A stretch of 64,000 bases of DNA from Raineyella sp044508675 (GCA_044508675.1 JBIQHF010000012.1:1-64000), one strand, 5' to 3'; shown: positions 8,364 through 17,769, counted from the first letter of the stretch. Program-made: numbers and translations. The notes: generated from the sequence alone by a model not told the origin.

Positions 8364-8996
8364 GTGAACGTGAATCAGGGAAGCCCCTTGCTGGCTGCAA
8401 ATGGCACGAGCCCGCTCGGCATGGCGGACAACGTCTACCAGTCCCTCCTGGCGAACCGGATCATCTTCCTCGGCTCCGAGGTCCGCGACGAGAACGCGAA
8501 CGCGATCTGCGCACAGATGCTCCTGCTCAATGCCGAGGACCCGGAGAAGGACATCTACCTCTACATCAACTCCCCAGGCGGTTCGGTCACCGCCGGCATG
8601 GCGATCTACGACACCATGCAGTGGATCCAGAACGACGTCGCCACGGTGGCGATGGGCATGGCGGCCTCGATGGGCCAGTTCCTGCTCAGTGCCGGGACCC
8701 GGGGCAAGCGCTACGCGCTGCCGCACAGCCGGATCCTGATGCACCAGCCGCTGGGGGCGATCGGGGGTACCGCCACCGAGGTGAAGATCAACGCCGAGCA
8801 GTTGCTGGCCACCAAGAAGGAGATGGCGAAGCTCATCTCCGAGCACACCGGCCAGCCGCTGGAGCGGATCGAGGCCGACTCCGACCGTGACCGGTGGTTC
8901 ACCGCCCAGGAGGCCCTCGAATACGGCTTCATCGACCACGTCTTCGAACGTGCGTCGCAGATCACCAACAATGCCGCCGATTCCCCGAACCAGTGA
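8364..8996 (+). CDS. clpP1: ATP-dependent Clp protease proteolytic subunit 1
   Basis: Serine protease ring subunit of 210 aa. The catalytic triad is visible: Ser102 in MAASMGQ, His127 in LMHQP and an Asp in ADSDRD (about 174-176). The NSPGGSVTAGMAIYDTMQ handle region is also conserved. GTG 8364 is the start, with an N-terminal extension of about 20 residues that may be a propeptide. The gene is followed after 11 bp by clpP2. In actinobacteria ClpP1 and ClpP2 form a mixed tetradecamer served by ClpX or ClpC1. Transcription of the pair may respond to ClgR, but I see no operator I can name. Confidence 0.96.
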   Translation: MNVNQGSPLLAANGTSPLGMADNVYQSLLANRIIFLGSEVRDENANAICAQMLLLNAEDPEKDIYLYINSPGGSVTAGMAIYDTMQWIQNDVATVAMGMAASMGQFLLSAGTRGKRYALPHSRILMHQPLGAIGGTATEVKINAEQLLATKKEMAKLISEHTGQPLERIEADSDRDRWFTAQEALEYGFIDHVFERASQITNNAADSPNQ

Positions 8997-9007
8997 GGAG
9001 TACCCAC

Positions 9008-9715
9008 ATGGACAAGAATTATCTCGCTCGGTTCAACATGGAGCAGCGCCAGGAGGCACTGACCGCCCCCACCGCGCCGCTGGGCGCTGGCGGGAGCACC
9101 CCGCTCGGCCCACAGATGGACTACTTCATCCCGCAGTGGGAGGAGCGTACGTCGTACGGCGTGCGGCGCGTGGACCCCTACACCAAGCTGTTCGAGGACC
9201 GCATCATCTTCCTTGGCACCCCGGTCACCGACGACATCGCCAATGCGGTGATGTCGCAGCTGCTGGTGCTGCAGTCGATGGAACCGGATCGTCCGATCAG
9301 CATCTACATCAACTCCCCGGGTGGCTCGTTCTCGGCGATGAGCGCGATCTACGACACGATGCAGTACATCAAGCCCGACGTGCAGACCATCTGCCTGGGC
9401 ATGGCTGCCTCGGCCGCCGCCGTGCTGCTCGCCGCGGGGACCAAGGGCAAGCGCCTCGCCCTGCCCAACTCGACCATCCTGATCCACCAGCCCGCGATGG
9501 GGCAGACCTCGTACGGCCAGTCCTCGGACATCGAGATCCAGGCCAACGAGATCCTGCGCATCCGGGCCCTGATGGAGAAGATGCTCTCCGATGCGACCGG
9601 TCAGTCGGTCGAGCAGGTGAGCCGGGACGTCGACCGTGACAAGTACCTCACGGCTGCCGAGGCCAAGGAGTACGGCCTGATCGACGATGTCCTGACCTCC
9701 CTGAAGGACGCGTAG
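9008..9715 (+). CDS. clpP2: ATP-dependent Clp protease proteolytic subunit 2
   Basis: Second ClpP subunit, 235 aa, starting at ATG 9008 behind GAGGAG at 8995-9000. Catalytic Ser lies in MAASAAAVLL, His in LIHQPAMG and Asp in DVDRD. The N-terminal extension of about 50 residues before TKLFEDRIIFLG is longer than in ClpP1. It pairs with ClpP1 to build the heteromeric protease. The clpX gene follows after 25 bp with its own GGAAGGGA binding site, consistent with a clpP1P2X transcription unit. Confidence 0.96.
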   Translation: MDKNYLARFNMEQRQEALTAPTAPLGAGGSTPLGPQMDYFIPQWEERTSYGVRRVDPYTKLFEDRIIFLGTPVTDDIANAVMSQLLVLQSMEPDRPISIYINSPGGSFSAMSAIYDTMQYIKPDVQTICLGMAASAAAVLLAAGTKGKRLALPNSTILIHQPAMGQTSYGQSSDIEIQANEILRIRALMEKMLSDATGQSVEQVSRDVDRDKYLTAAEAKEYGLIDDVLTSLKDA

Positions 9716-9740
9716 GGCGCAGAGGGGAAGGGAGCGAAAC

Positions 9741-11036
9741 ATGTCGCGCATCGGGGAAACCGGTGACCTGCTGAAGTGCTCCTTCTGTGGGAAGAGCCAG
9801 AAGCAGGTCAAGAAGCTCATCGCTGGGCCTCAGGTCTACATCTGTGACGAGTGCATCGAGCTGTGCAACGAGATCATCGAGGAGGAGTTCTCCGAGACCG
9901 GGGAAACCGGCTTCTTCGACGACCTGCCGAAGCCGCAGCAGATCCGTGAGTTCCTCGACGAGTACGTCATCGGTCAGGACTCGGCCAAGAAAACCTTGGC
10001 GGTGGCCGTCTACAACCACTACAAGCGGGTCCAGGCCCAGAACGCCCCCACTCCTCGGCGCGCCGCCGAGGAGGAGGGGGTGGAACTGGGCAAGTCGAAC
10101 ATCCTGCTGATCGGTCCGACCGGCTGTGGCAAGACGTACCTTGCGCAGACGCTGGCCCGGATGCTCAACGTGCCCTTCGCGATGGCCGATGCCACAGCCC
10201 TGACCGAGGCCGGGTACGTCGGGGAGGATGTGGAGAACATCCTGCTGAAACTGATCCAGGCCGCCGACTTCGACGTCCACCGGGCCGAGACCGGCATCAT
10301 CTACATCGACGAGATCGACAAGGTCGCCCGCAAGTCGGAGAACCCGTCGATCACCCGGGACGTCTCGGGTGAGGGTGTCCAGCAGGCCCTGCTGAAGATC
10401 CTGGAGGGGACGGTGGCGTCCGTGCCGCCGCAGGGCGGGCGCAAGCACCCGCACCAGGACTTCATCCAGATCGACACCACCAACGTGCTGTTCATCGTGG
10501 GTGGCGCGTTCGCCGGGCTGGAGGAGATCGTCAACGACCGCGTCGACAAGCGGCCGCTCGGCTTCAACAACGACCTGGCCGCACGGATGACGAAGAACCC
10601 GGACCCGTACGCCGATGTCCGGCCCGAGGACCTGCACAGGTTCGGCCTGATCCCGGAGTTCATCGGCCGGTTGCCGATGATCGCCACCGTCTCGCCGTTG
10701 GACGGCCCGGCGCTGGAGCGCATCCTGGTCGAGCCGCGCAACGCGCTGGTGCGCCAGTACCAGCGACTGTTCGAGCTGGACGGGGTGGACCTGGAGCTCA
10801 CCGACGACGCGATCGCTGCGGTCGCCGCCCGTGCATTGGAGCGGGGGACCGGTGCCCGTGGTCTGCGAGCGATCCTGGAGGAGTCGCTGCTGGACATCAT
10901 GTACGACGTGCCCTCCAATGAGAACATCACCCAGGTCGTGGTGAACGGCGACGTCATCACGTCCGGCGCCCGGCCGGAGTTCCTCACCCGGGCACAGTCC
11001 ACCAAGCGTGGCCAACGGCACGAGCGGAGCGCCTGA
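9741..11036 (+). CDS. clpX: ATP-dependent Clp protease ATP-binding subunit ClpX
   Basis: AAA+ unfoldase of 431 aa that feeds substrates to ClpP1P2. The N-terminal C4 zinc-binding domain has Cys13, Cys16, Cys35 and Cys38. Walker A GPTGCGKT is at 125-132, Walker B is in IIYIDEIDK, and an FIGRLP arginine-finger segment and sensor motif GARGLR are present. The C-terminus ends in an alkaline tail after EFLTRAQ. Length is standard for the family. It closes the clp cluster and converges on valS across a strong bidirectional hairpin. Confidence 0.97.
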   Translation: MSRIGETGDLLKCSFCGKSQKQVKKLIAGPQVYICDECIELCNEIIEEEFSETGETGFFDDLPKPQQIREFLDEYVIGQDSAKKTLAVAVYNHYKRVQAQNAPTPRRAAEEEGVELGKSNILLIGPTGCGKTYLAQTLARMLNVPFAMADATALTEAGYVGEDVENILLKLIQAADFDVHRAETGIIYIDEIDKVARKSENPSITRDVSGEGVQQALLKILEGTVASVPPQGGRKHPHQDFIQIDTTNVLFIVGGAFAGLEEIVNDRVDKRPLGFNNDLAARMTKNPDPYADVRPEDLHRFGLIPEFIGRLPMIATVSPLDGPALERILVEPRNALVRQYQRLFELDGVDLELTDDAIAAVAARALERGTGARGLRAILEESLLDIMYDVPSNENITQVVVNGDVITSGARPEFLTRAQSTKRGQRHERSA

Positions 11037-11070
11037 CCACACGCACGAGCAACGCGCGGGCAACAGCAAC

Positions 11071-11105
11071 GGTCCCCGCCGAACGATCATCGTTCGGCGG
11101 GGACC
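11071..11105. terminator. Bidirectional hairpin terminator between clpX and valS
   Basis: A perfect 15-bp inverted repeat (ggtccccgccgaacg and its complement at 11071-11085 and 11091-11105) with a 5-nt loop lies between the convergent clpX and valS stops. It can serve both strands. Confidence 0.8.
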
Positions 11106-11139
11106 GCTTGGTTCTCGGGACAGTTCCCGGGCCGGGTGC

Positions 11140-13767
11140 TCAGGCCCGGTCGGGGGCGGCCTCCGGCTCCAGCTCGACCTGGGCGGAGACCTCCTCGGCG
11201 CCACCCTGCCAGGTGATGTCGCCGGTGATGCGACCCACGGCACGCAGGTCCGCCGTGATGCCCTGCAGGCGTTCGATCGCATCGTCCGGGCCGGCGAGCG
11301 TGATCGCGACGATCGACGTCTTCATCGAACGCTTCGCCGACGACTTGGATCCGCGGATCACCTCCAGCGCGTCCGCGATGTCGGTCAGCAGCTCCGGGTC
11401 ACCGGTGCCGGCCAACGAGCCGGTCAACTCCTCCGGGGTCGGCCACGACGCGGTGTGCACCGAGCCGGACTGCCACCAGGACCAGACCTCCTCGGTGACG
11501 AACGGCATGAACGGGGCGAACAGCCGCAGCTGGGTGTGCAGGGCCAGGGCCAGCGCGTTCTGCGCCGAGGCCGCCGCCTTCTCGCCACGCGCACCGTAGG
11601 CGCGCTCCTTGACCAGCTCCAGGTAGTCGTCACAGAACTGCCAGAAGAACTTCTCGGCCGTCTCCAGCGCCACCGAGTAGTCATACGCCTCGAAGCCCTC
11701 GGTGCACCGGCGGACGACATCGGCCAAGGCGGTCAGCATCGCCAGGTCGGCCGGATCGGTGACCTTGGCGGCGTCGGTCGAGCTGCCGTAGCCGAGGACG
11801 AACTTCGAGGCGTTGAGGATCTTCATCGCCAGTCGGCGACCGACCTTCATCTGCTTCTCGTCGAAGGGGGAGTCCATCCCCGGGCGGGCCATCGCCGCGC
11901 GCCACCGCACCGCGTCGGCACCGAACCGGTCGAGGATCTCGGAAGGCACCACCACGTTGCCCTTCGACTTCGACATCTTCTTGCGGTCCGGGTCAACGAC
12001 GAAGCCGGAGATGGTCGTACGCTTCCACGGCAGCTGGTCGAACTCCAGGTGGGAGCGGACGATCCGGGAGAACAGCCAGGTCCGGATGATGTCATGGGCC
12101 TGGGGGGCCAAGTCCATCGGGAAGGTCCGGGCGAACAGGTCGTCGTCCCGGGTCCACCCGCAGGCGATCTGCGGGGTGAGGGAGGAGGTGGCCCAGGTGT
12201 CCATCACGTCCGGGTCGGCCGCGAAGCCACCGGGCTGGTTGCGCTGGGACTCCTCGAACCCGGGCGGGCAGTCCGCCGCCGGGTCGACCGGCAGGGCCTG
12301 CTCGTCCGCGGTGATCGGGTGGTCGTAGTCCGGCTCGCCCTCGTCGTCCAGCGGGTACCAGACTGGGAACGGCACGCCGAAGTAGCGCTGGCGCGAGATC
12401 AGCCAGTCGCCGTTCAGGCCACCGACCCAGTCCTCGTAGCGGTGGCGCATATGCGCGGGAACCCACTCCAGCTCCTCACCGCGCCGCAGCAGGGCAGCCT
12501 TCAGGTCCTCGTCATGGCCGCCGTTGGCGATGTACCACTGGCGGGTGGAGACGATCTCCAGCGGCTTGTCGCCCTTCTCGTAGAAGTTCGTCTTGCGTTG
12601 GGTCGGCTCCGGGTCCTTCACCAGCTCACCACGCTCGCGCAGCAGGGCGACGGTCTCCTCGCGGGCCGAGAAGGTGGTCTTGCCGGCGATCCGCTCGTAC
12701 GCCTCGGTGTCGACCACCCAGTCCGGGGTCTCGCGCAGGATCCGGCCGTCGCGCCCGATGACCGTACGGGTCGGCAGCTGCAGCTCACGCCACCAGGTGA
12801 CGTCGGTGAGGTCACCGAACGTACAGCACATCGCGATGCCCGACCCCTTGTCCGGCTCGGCGTCCCGGTGGGCCAGCACCGGCACCTCGACACCGAAGAC
12901 CGGGGTGGTCACCGTCGTGCCGAACAGGTCCTGGTAGCGCTCGTCGTCGGGGTGGGCGACCAGTGCGCAGCAGGCCGGGAGCAGCTCCGGACGGGTGGTC
13001 TCGATCACCACGTCGGTGCCGTCGGGCTTGTGGAAAGTGAGGGCGTGGTAGAAGCCCGGGTAGTCACGGGCCTCCAGCTCGGCCTGGGCCACGGCGGTCT
13101 GGAACGTGATGTCCCACATCGTCGGCGCCTCCGACATGTACGCCTCGCCGCGGGCGTAGTTGTGCAGGAAGGCGCGCTGGGCGACGGCCTGGGCCTCGGG
13201 AGAGATCGTGGTGTAGAGCAGGTTCCAGTCGACCGACAGCCCGACATGCTTCCACAGGTCCTCGAAGACCTTCTCGTCCACGGAGGTCAGCTCATTGCAC
13301 AGGGCCACGAAGTTGCGTCGGCTGATCGGGACCTGCCGCTTCGGGTCCGGCTTGGCCGGCGGCGTGAAGTCCGGGTCGTACGGGACTGACGGGTCGCACC
13401 GCACGCCGTAGTAGTTCTGGACGCGCCGCTCGGTCGGCAGCCCGTTGTCGTCCCAGCCGATCGGGTAGAAGACATGCTTGCCGCGCATCCGCTGGTAACG
13501 GGCGATCAGGTCGGTGTGCGTGTACGAGAACACGTGGCCCACGTGCAGCGAGCCGGACACTGTCGGCGGTGGCGTGTCGATGGAGAAGACCGACTCGCGG
13601 GGGGCGGTGCGATCGAAGGCGTACACACCTTCGTCCGCCCAGCGGGTGCCCCACTTGTCCTCCAGGCCCTCGAGGGCCGGCTTCTCGGGCACCCTGACCG
13701 CCACGACCGCGTCGCCTGCTTCCTGCGGGGTCGGGCTGGACGTGGGCGTCTGGGCGGGATCACTCAT
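11140..13767 (-). CDS. valS: Valyl-tRNA synthetase
   Basis: Class I aminoacyl-tRNA synthetase (875 aa) charging tRNA-Val. The HIGH-type motif is HVGH at residues 75-78, and the KMSKS loop (KKMSKSKGN) is near residue 595. The editing domain lies between them. The C-terminal region contains the anticodon-binding helices, with a short tail after the last domain. Start M at 13767 (MSDPAQ) is chosen; M at 13776 is an alternative, and neither has a strong ribosome binding site. It is transcribed after the DsbA-like gene, from which a strong hairpin (13788-13824) separates it, so it likely has its own promoter or read-through control. Confidence 0.97.
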   Translation of the reverse strand: MSDPAQTPTSSPTPQEAGDAVVAVRVPEKPALEGLEDKWGTRWADEGVYAFDRTAPRESVFSIDTPPPTVSGSLHVGHVFSYTHTDLIARYQRMRGKHVFYPIGWDDNGLPTERRVQNYYGVRCDPSVPYDPDFTPPAKPDPKRQVPISRRNFVALCNELTSVDEKVFEDLWKHVGLSVDWNLLYTTISPEAQAVAQRAFLHNYARGEAYMSEAPTMWDITFQTAVAQAELEARDYPGFYHALTFHKPDGTDVVIETTRPELLPACCALVAHPDDERYQDLFGTTVTTPVFGVEVPVLAHRDAEPDKGSGIAMCCTFGDLTDVTWWRELQLPTRTVIGRDGRILRETPDWVVDTEAYERIAGKTTFSAREETVALLRERGELVKDPEPTQRKTNFYEKGDKPLEIVSTRQWYIANGGHDEDLKAALLRRGEELEWVPAHMRHRYEDWVGGLNGDWLISRQRYFGVPFPVWYPLDDEGEPDYDHPITADEQALPVDPAADCPPGFEESQRNQPGGFAADPDVMDTWATSSLTPQIACGWTRDDDLFARTFPMDLAPQAHDIIRTWLFSRIVRSHLEFDQLPWKRTTISGFVVDPDRKKMSKSKGNVVVPSEILDRFGADAVRWRAAMARPGMDSPFDEKQMKVGRRLAMKILNASKFVLGYGSSTDAAKVTDPADLAMLTALADVVRRCTEGFEAYDYSVALETAEKFFWQFCDDYLELVKERAYGARGEKAAASAQNALALALHTQLRLFAPFMPFVTEEVWSWWQSGSVHTASWPTPEELTGSLAGTGDPELLTDIADALEVIRGSKSSAKRSMKTSIVAITLAGPDDAIERLQGITADLRAVGRITGDITWQGGAEEVSAQVELEPEAAPDRA

Positions 13768-13787
13768 GGCGTGCATCTTACGGAAAC

Positions 13788-13824
13788 GTCTCGCCCCCAC
13801 GCACATCGTGCGTGGGGGCGAGAC
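13788..13824 (-). terminator. Strong hairpin between dsbA-like gene and valS
   Basis: Perfect 17-bp inverted repeat (13788-13804 and 13808-13824) around a 3-nt loop, 46 bp downstream of the DsbA-like stop and just upstream of valS on the minus strand. On that strand it is followed by gtttccg. It should end the MauE-DsbA transcript. Since it lies in the valS leader it could also act in valS attenuation, though no T-box features are visible. Confidence 0.7.
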
Positions 13825-13870
13825 CACCGGCCAAGGGGCCGGCCCGCGGTCCCCCGGAGGCGTCGGGCTG

Positions 13871-14659
13871 TCAGTTGGAGGCGGCAAGAGCCGCGACGGA
13901 GGGGCGGAAGTCGTCGGGCGACTTCAGGTCGGCGACGCGCATGTCCTTGCCGTCGACCCGGACCGTGGGGGTGCTGGTGACCCCGGCGCGGGCCGCCTCG
14001 GTGTTCATCTGCTCGGCCAGGGCCATGAACTTGCCCTCGTCGTAGCAGGTCTGGAACTGCGTCAGCCGGTCACCGTTGGTGCGCAGCTGGGCGGGCAGCC
14101 GGTTGCGGAGCAGCTCGTCGGAGTAGCCGGCGCCCTCCTGGGCGGGCTGGTTGTCGAAGATCAGCTGATGGTAGGCGGCGTAGTCCCCGACCTCGGCGTA
14201 GCAGAGAGCCGCGTTGGCCGCGCGGACCGACGAGTCGTTCTTCAGGTTGGTGTCCAGGAAGGTCATGGTGTGGTAGACGAGCTGGTACTCGCCGGCCTCG
14301 GCGCCGGCCACGATGTCCGCACCCGCGAAGCGTTCCAGCGCCCCGCAGCCCGGGCACTGGTAGTCGAAGTAGAGCTCGACCAGCGGCTTGCCCTCGGCCT
14401 TGCCCGGGTTCACGATGATGCCGTCCTCGGCCGCGGTGATGTTGGGCGGCAAGGCGCCACCGGCCACCGGTGCCGGCTGGTCGCGGCCCTGCGCCCACAC
14501 CAGGCCACCGATGATCAGGGCGGCCACAACGACCACGACCGCTGCGGTGATCGCCATCTTCTGCCGCCGCGCACGCTTCTGCGCGGCAATGGCCTCCGCA
14601 CGCAGCTGCGCGCGACGATTGGAGCTGGACGTGGAGCCTGCCGGCCGGTTGCTGCTCAT
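13871..14659 (-). CDS. Membrane-anchored DsbA-family thiol oxidoreductase
   Basis: Extracytoplasmic thioredoxin-fold protein of 262 aa. Residues 1-35 are basic and cytoplasmic, a transmembrane anchor spans about 36-56, and the thioredoxin domain follows with active-site C102-P-G-C105 in YFDYQCPGCG. The cis-proline loop is TSTPTVRVDG near the C-terminus. Two further cysteines (ALCYAE and QTCYDEG) may form a structural disulfide, as in mycobacterial DsbA-like proteins. It should form or isomerise disulfides in exported proteins. The gene sits 41 bp downstream of a MauE/DoxX-type membrane protein on the same strand, which is its likely redox partner. Confidence 0.88.
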   Translation of the reverse strand: MSSNRPAGSTSSSNRRAQLRAEAIAAQKRARRQKMAITAAVVVVVAALIIGGLVWAQGRDQPAPVAGGALPPNITAAEDGIIVNPGKAEGKPLVELYFDYQCPGCGALERFAGADIVAGAEAGEYQLVYHTMTFLDTNLKNDSSVRAANAALCYAEVGDYAAYHQLIFDNQPAQEGAGYSDELLRNRLPAQLRTNGDRLTQFQTCYDEGKFMALAEQMNTEAARAGVTSTPTVRVDGKDMRVADLKSPDDFRPSVAALAASN

Positions 14660-14700
14660 CGGGAGTCCTTCTGTTCCTCTATCTGGCTGTGCTGGTCGAG

Positions 14701-15285
14701 TCAGTGGGTCTGGTCGCTGGGGGAGTCGGTGCCGCGGGCGGGTTCCAGGTCGTCGAGGGAATCGTCGTCCACGGGCGGAGGGCCGAACAGTCGGTCCTCC
14801 AGCGCGAACGGGGTGCGGGGGAAGGCCACCAGGAAGAGGCCCATCGCCATCAGGGCGAGGTCGCGCAGCATCTCGAGGCCGTACTTGGTCTCGTTCTCGG
14901 CGACCTGGCCCCCTCCGCCGAAGCAGCCACAGTCGATGGTCAGCCCCCGGATCCACGCCTGGGCGATGCCGACGATGAACGCCGCCATCAGCAGGGCGCC
15001 CAGCAGGCCGGCCCATCGGGTGAACAGGCCGACCACCAGGAGCAACCCGACGATGATCTCCAGCGGGGGCAACGCGTACCCGACGACGACGGCCAGGTCG
15101 TACGGCATGACCTGGTAGCCGCGGACCGCGAGCACCGACTGGTCCAGGTCGGTGACCTTGAGCGCGCCGGCGACGATCAGCACCACCCCGAGGACGAGCC
15201 GGCAGCCAAGGCCGATCCAGCCGCGAAACGTACGGGACCGCGCCGCGGGTGCCGCCGGGTCGGCGGCGGTCGGCTGGGCTGTCAT
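14701..15285 (-). CDS. MauE/DoxX-family redox-associated membrane protein
   Basis: Membrane protein of 194 aa with four hydrophobic segments (about 27-45, 67-88, 93-115 and 140-158) and the conserved DCGCFGGGG loop typical of MauE-type proteins. In methylotrophs MauE helps disulfide formation in methylamine dehydrogenase; in actinobacteria the family often accompanies DsbA-like proteins. That is the case here, where it is the upstream gene of a two-gene unit. It may pass electrons from the DsbA-like protein to the membrane pool. ATG 15285 is chosen because the upstream extension of the frame lacks family similarity. It is divergent from folC with a 111-bp gap. Confidence 0.8.
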   Translation of the reverse strand: MTAQPTAADPAAPAARSRTFRGWIGLGCRLVLGVVLIVAGALKVTDLDQSVLAVRGYQVMPYDLAVVVGYALPPLEIIVGLLLVVGLFTRWAGLLGALLMAAFIVGIAQAWIRGLTIDCGCFGGGGQVAENETKYGLEMLRDLALMAMGLFLVAFPRTPFALEDRLFGPPPVDDDSLDDLEPARGTDSPSDQTH

Positions 15286-15396
15286 GACCCGAAGTCTACG
15301 TGAGGTTCCGTTGTCGAACGCACCGGTCACACCGCCCGATCCACCACTGATCCGGCGGCACCGGCAGGATCGGCAGCGCATAGGATCGTCTGCGAC

Positions 15397-16914
15397 ATGA
15401 CAGATATCTTGCACGACCCGGCGGCACAGGCCGCCGAGGCGCACCACGCGGAGCTGACCGCGCAACTCACCTCCCGGTGGCCCGAGCACCGGGTCGGCCC
15501 CTCGCTGGCGCGCATCTCGGCGCTCTGCGAGCTGCTCGGCGACCCCCAGCGGGCGATGCCGGTGATCCAGATCACCGGCACCAACGGCAAGGGCAGCACC
15601 GCCATCATGATCGAATCGCTGCTGCGCTCGCTGGGGTTGCGCACCGGCAGGTTCAGCTCCCCGCACCTCACCGACGTACGGGAGCGGATCTGCATCGACG
15701 GCGTCCCGATCAGCACCGAGCGCTTCGCCGACATCTGGACCGACATCGCCCCGTACGTGGCCATGGTCGACGAGCAGGCGATCGACGGCATCCCGATGAC
15801 GTTCTTCGAGGTGATCACCGCCATGGCGTACGTCGCGTTCGCCGACGCCCCGGTCGACGTGGCGGTCGTCGAGGTCGGTCTGGGTGGCACCTGGGACGCC
15901 ACCTCGGTGGCGGACGCCGCGGTGGCGGTGTTCACCCCGATCAGCTACGACCACATGCACCTGCTCGGCGACACCCTCACCGAGATCGCCACCGAGAAGG
16001 CCGGCATCATCAAGGACGGCACCCAGGTCGTCACCGCCCTACAGGAGCTCGAGACCGCCCGGGTGTTGGCTGCGCGGGCCGAGGAGATGGGGTCTCGCCT
16101 GCTCGCCGAGGGCATCGACTTCCGGCTGCTGGAGCGGACCACCGCCCTGGGTGGGCAGGTCATCGCCGTGGACGCGACCGGCGGGCCGGTCCGGGACCTG
16201 CACCTGCCGTTGTACGGCGAGCACATGGCGCACAACGCGGCGCTCGCGATCACAGCCGTCGAGACCTTCCTGGGGTCGCAGCCGCTCGCCCCCGACGTGA
16301 TCCAGGACGGCTTCGACCAGGTGGTCGCCCCCGGCCGGATGGAGGTCGTCCGCACCTCGCCGACCGTCGTGCTCGACTCCGCGCACAACCCGCACGGTGC
16401 TGCCGCCGTGGCCCGTACGATCACCGAGTCGTTCACCTTCTCGCCGCTGATCGGTGTCGTCGCCGCGATGCGAGACAAGGACGTCGAGCAGGTGCTGGAG
16501 ACCCTGGAACCGGTGATGCACCAGATCGTGGTGACGACGGTGGCCACCACCGATCGGGCGTACGACGCGGAGGACCTCGGAGAGATCGCCCGACAGGTGT
16601 TCGGCGGGGACCGGGTCACGGTCGCCCCGACGATGGCCGACGCCCTGGAGCAGGCCACGATGATCGCCGACCGGCTCCTCGAGGAGCAGATCGCCCCCGA
16701 GTTGCTGCACACCGAGGACGAGTTGCCGCCCACCCCCGGCATCATCGTCACCGGCACCGTGATCGGGATCGGGGAGGCCCGCGCCATCCTGGTGCCCGAG
16801 GAGCGGGCCGCCGGCGAGAACCGTACGCGTGCCGGGTCCACGGGGACGGCCGGCGCGGCGGGGGCCCATTTGGAGATCGGTAGCACCACTTGGGGTGCCG
16901 AGGACGAGGAGTGA
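15397..16914 (+). CDS. folC: Bifunctional folylpolyglutamate/dihydrofolate synthase
   Basis: Mur-ligase-type enzyme (505 aa) that adds glutamate to dihydropteroate and to folates. The P-loop GTNGKGST is at residues 61-68, followed by the RTGRFSSPHL motif that contacts the folate. The central domain contains FFEVITAMAY and the VVEVGLGGTWDATSV block. The C-terminal ligase domain has LDSAHNPHGAAA. The last about 50 residues are an acidic and glycine/alanine-rich tail without conserved motifs. The stop overlaps the start of the DUF4233 gene, a common actinobacterial arrangement, and ndk follows. Confidence 0.95.
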   Translation: MTDILHDPAAQAAEAHHAELTAQLTSRWPEHRVGPSLARISALCELLGDPQRAMPVIQITGTNGKGSTAIMIESLLRSLGLRTGRFSSPHLTDVRERICIDGVPISTERFADIWTDIAPYVAMVDEQAIDGIPMTFFEVITAMAYVAFADAPVDVAVVEVGLGGTWDATSVADAAVAVFTPISYDHMHLLGDTLTEIATEKAGIIKDGTQVVTALQELETARVLAARAEEMGSRLLAEGIDFRLLERTTALGGQVIAVDATGGPVRDLHLPLYGEHMAHNAALAITAVETFLGSQPLAPDVIQDGFDQVVAPGRMEVVRTSPTVVLDSAHNPHGAAAVARTITESFTFSPLIGVVAAMRDKDVEQVLETLEPVMHQIVVTTVATTDRAYDAEDLGEIARQVFGGDRVTVAPTMADALEQATMIADRLLEEQIAPELLHTEDELPPTPGIIVTGTVIGIGEARAILVPEERAAGENRTRAGSTGTAGAAGAHLEIGSTTWGAEDEE

Positions 16915-17258
16915 CCGTGCTGCGCAACGACAACCCGATGATCCGGGCGCTGATGCTGATGCTGTACTTCGAGGTGGTGGTCTTCGGTCTGTCCGTGGCC
17001 GTGATGATCATGGTGGACGGCACCCGGCCGGTCGTCGCCGGGATCGTTGCCGGCGTCGCCGGTCTGCTGGCCCTGGTGGCGGGCGCCACGATCAAGAAGA
17101 CGTACGGCCAAGTGCTCGGCTGGGTGGCACAGGTGGCCGGTATCGCGCTCGGTTTCGTCACCCCGGTCATGTTCGTCGTCGGGGGCATCTTCGCCGCTCT
17201 CTACCTGACCGCATTCATCCTCGGGCGCCGGATCGAGACCGGTCCGGCGGCCGGCTGA
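16911..17258 (+). CDS. DUF4233 membrane protein
   Basis: Small hydrophobic protein of about 115 aa with four membrane segments. It corresponds to the DUF4233 family, almost always found between folC and ndk in actinobacteria and with no known function. GTG 16911 overlaps the folC stop in a GTGA arrangement; GTG 17 (position 16917) is an alternative with a better spaced GAGGA. Translational coupling with folC is likely in either case. Confidence 0.8.
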   Translation: MTVLRNDNPMIRALMLMLYFEVVVFGLSVAVMIMVDGTRPVVAGIVAGVAGLLALVAGATIKKTYGQVLGWVAQVAGIALGFVTPVMFVVGGIFAALYLTAFILGRRIETGPAAG

Positions 17259-17334
17259 GACGACCCCGTTCGGCCCGAGGACGCGATAGCGGGCTCGCCG
17301 GTGGGGGTCGGAGGGGTCCGGTAGGGTGGCAGCC

Positions 17335-17769
17335 ATGACCGAAGCGCAGCGTACCCTCGTCCTGATAAAGCCTGATGCCGTCGCTCGAGGTCTCACCGGT
17401 GCGATTCTCTCTCGCTATGAGGACAAGGGCCTGCGCGTCATTGCCCTCCAGCTGCGGCAGATCGATGCCGGTCTGTCGGACCAGCACTACGCGGAGCACC
17501 TCGAGCGCGGCTTCTACCCGGAGCTGCGGGACTTCATCACCTCCGGGCCACTGGTCGCCCTGGTGCTCGAAGGGGATTCCGCCATCGAGGCGGTGCGCAT
17601 CCTGAACGGTACGACCGATGGGCGCACGGCCGCCCCCGGCACGATCCGCGGCGACTGGGGGCTGTCCAAGCAGGCCAACCTGGTGCACGGCTCCGACAGC
17701 CCGGAGAGCGCCGCCCGCGAGATCGGCCTGTGGTTCCCTGAGCTGGCCGCTTGGCCGGGCGGTCAGTGA
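17335..17769 (+). CDS. ndk: Nucleoside diphosphate kinase
   Basis: Enzyme of 144 aa that equalises NTP pools by a ping-pong phosphotransfer. The phospho-histidine is His118 in NLVHGSDS, and the nucleotide-binding segments LIKPDAV (10-16), LRDFITSGP and NGTTDGRTAAPGTIRGD are all present. Length is normal. ATG 17335 is preferred over GTG 17326. The stop overlaps the mrpA start by 4 bp (GTGA), an unusual coupling of ndk to an antiporter operon. Confidence 0.97.
   Translation: MTEAQRTLVLIKPDAVARGLTGAILSRYEDKGLRVIALQLRQIDAGLSDQHYAEHLERGFYPELRDFITSGPLVALVLEGDSAIEAVRILNGTTDGRTAAPGTIRGDWGLSKQANLVHGSDSPESAAREIGLWFPELAAWPGGQ

Noticed and set aside
11008..13389. 793-aa open frame on the plus strand antisense to valS
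   Set aside because: It is low-complexity (Arg, Gly, Val, Leu, His) without domains and mirrors the codon bias of valS on the other strand.
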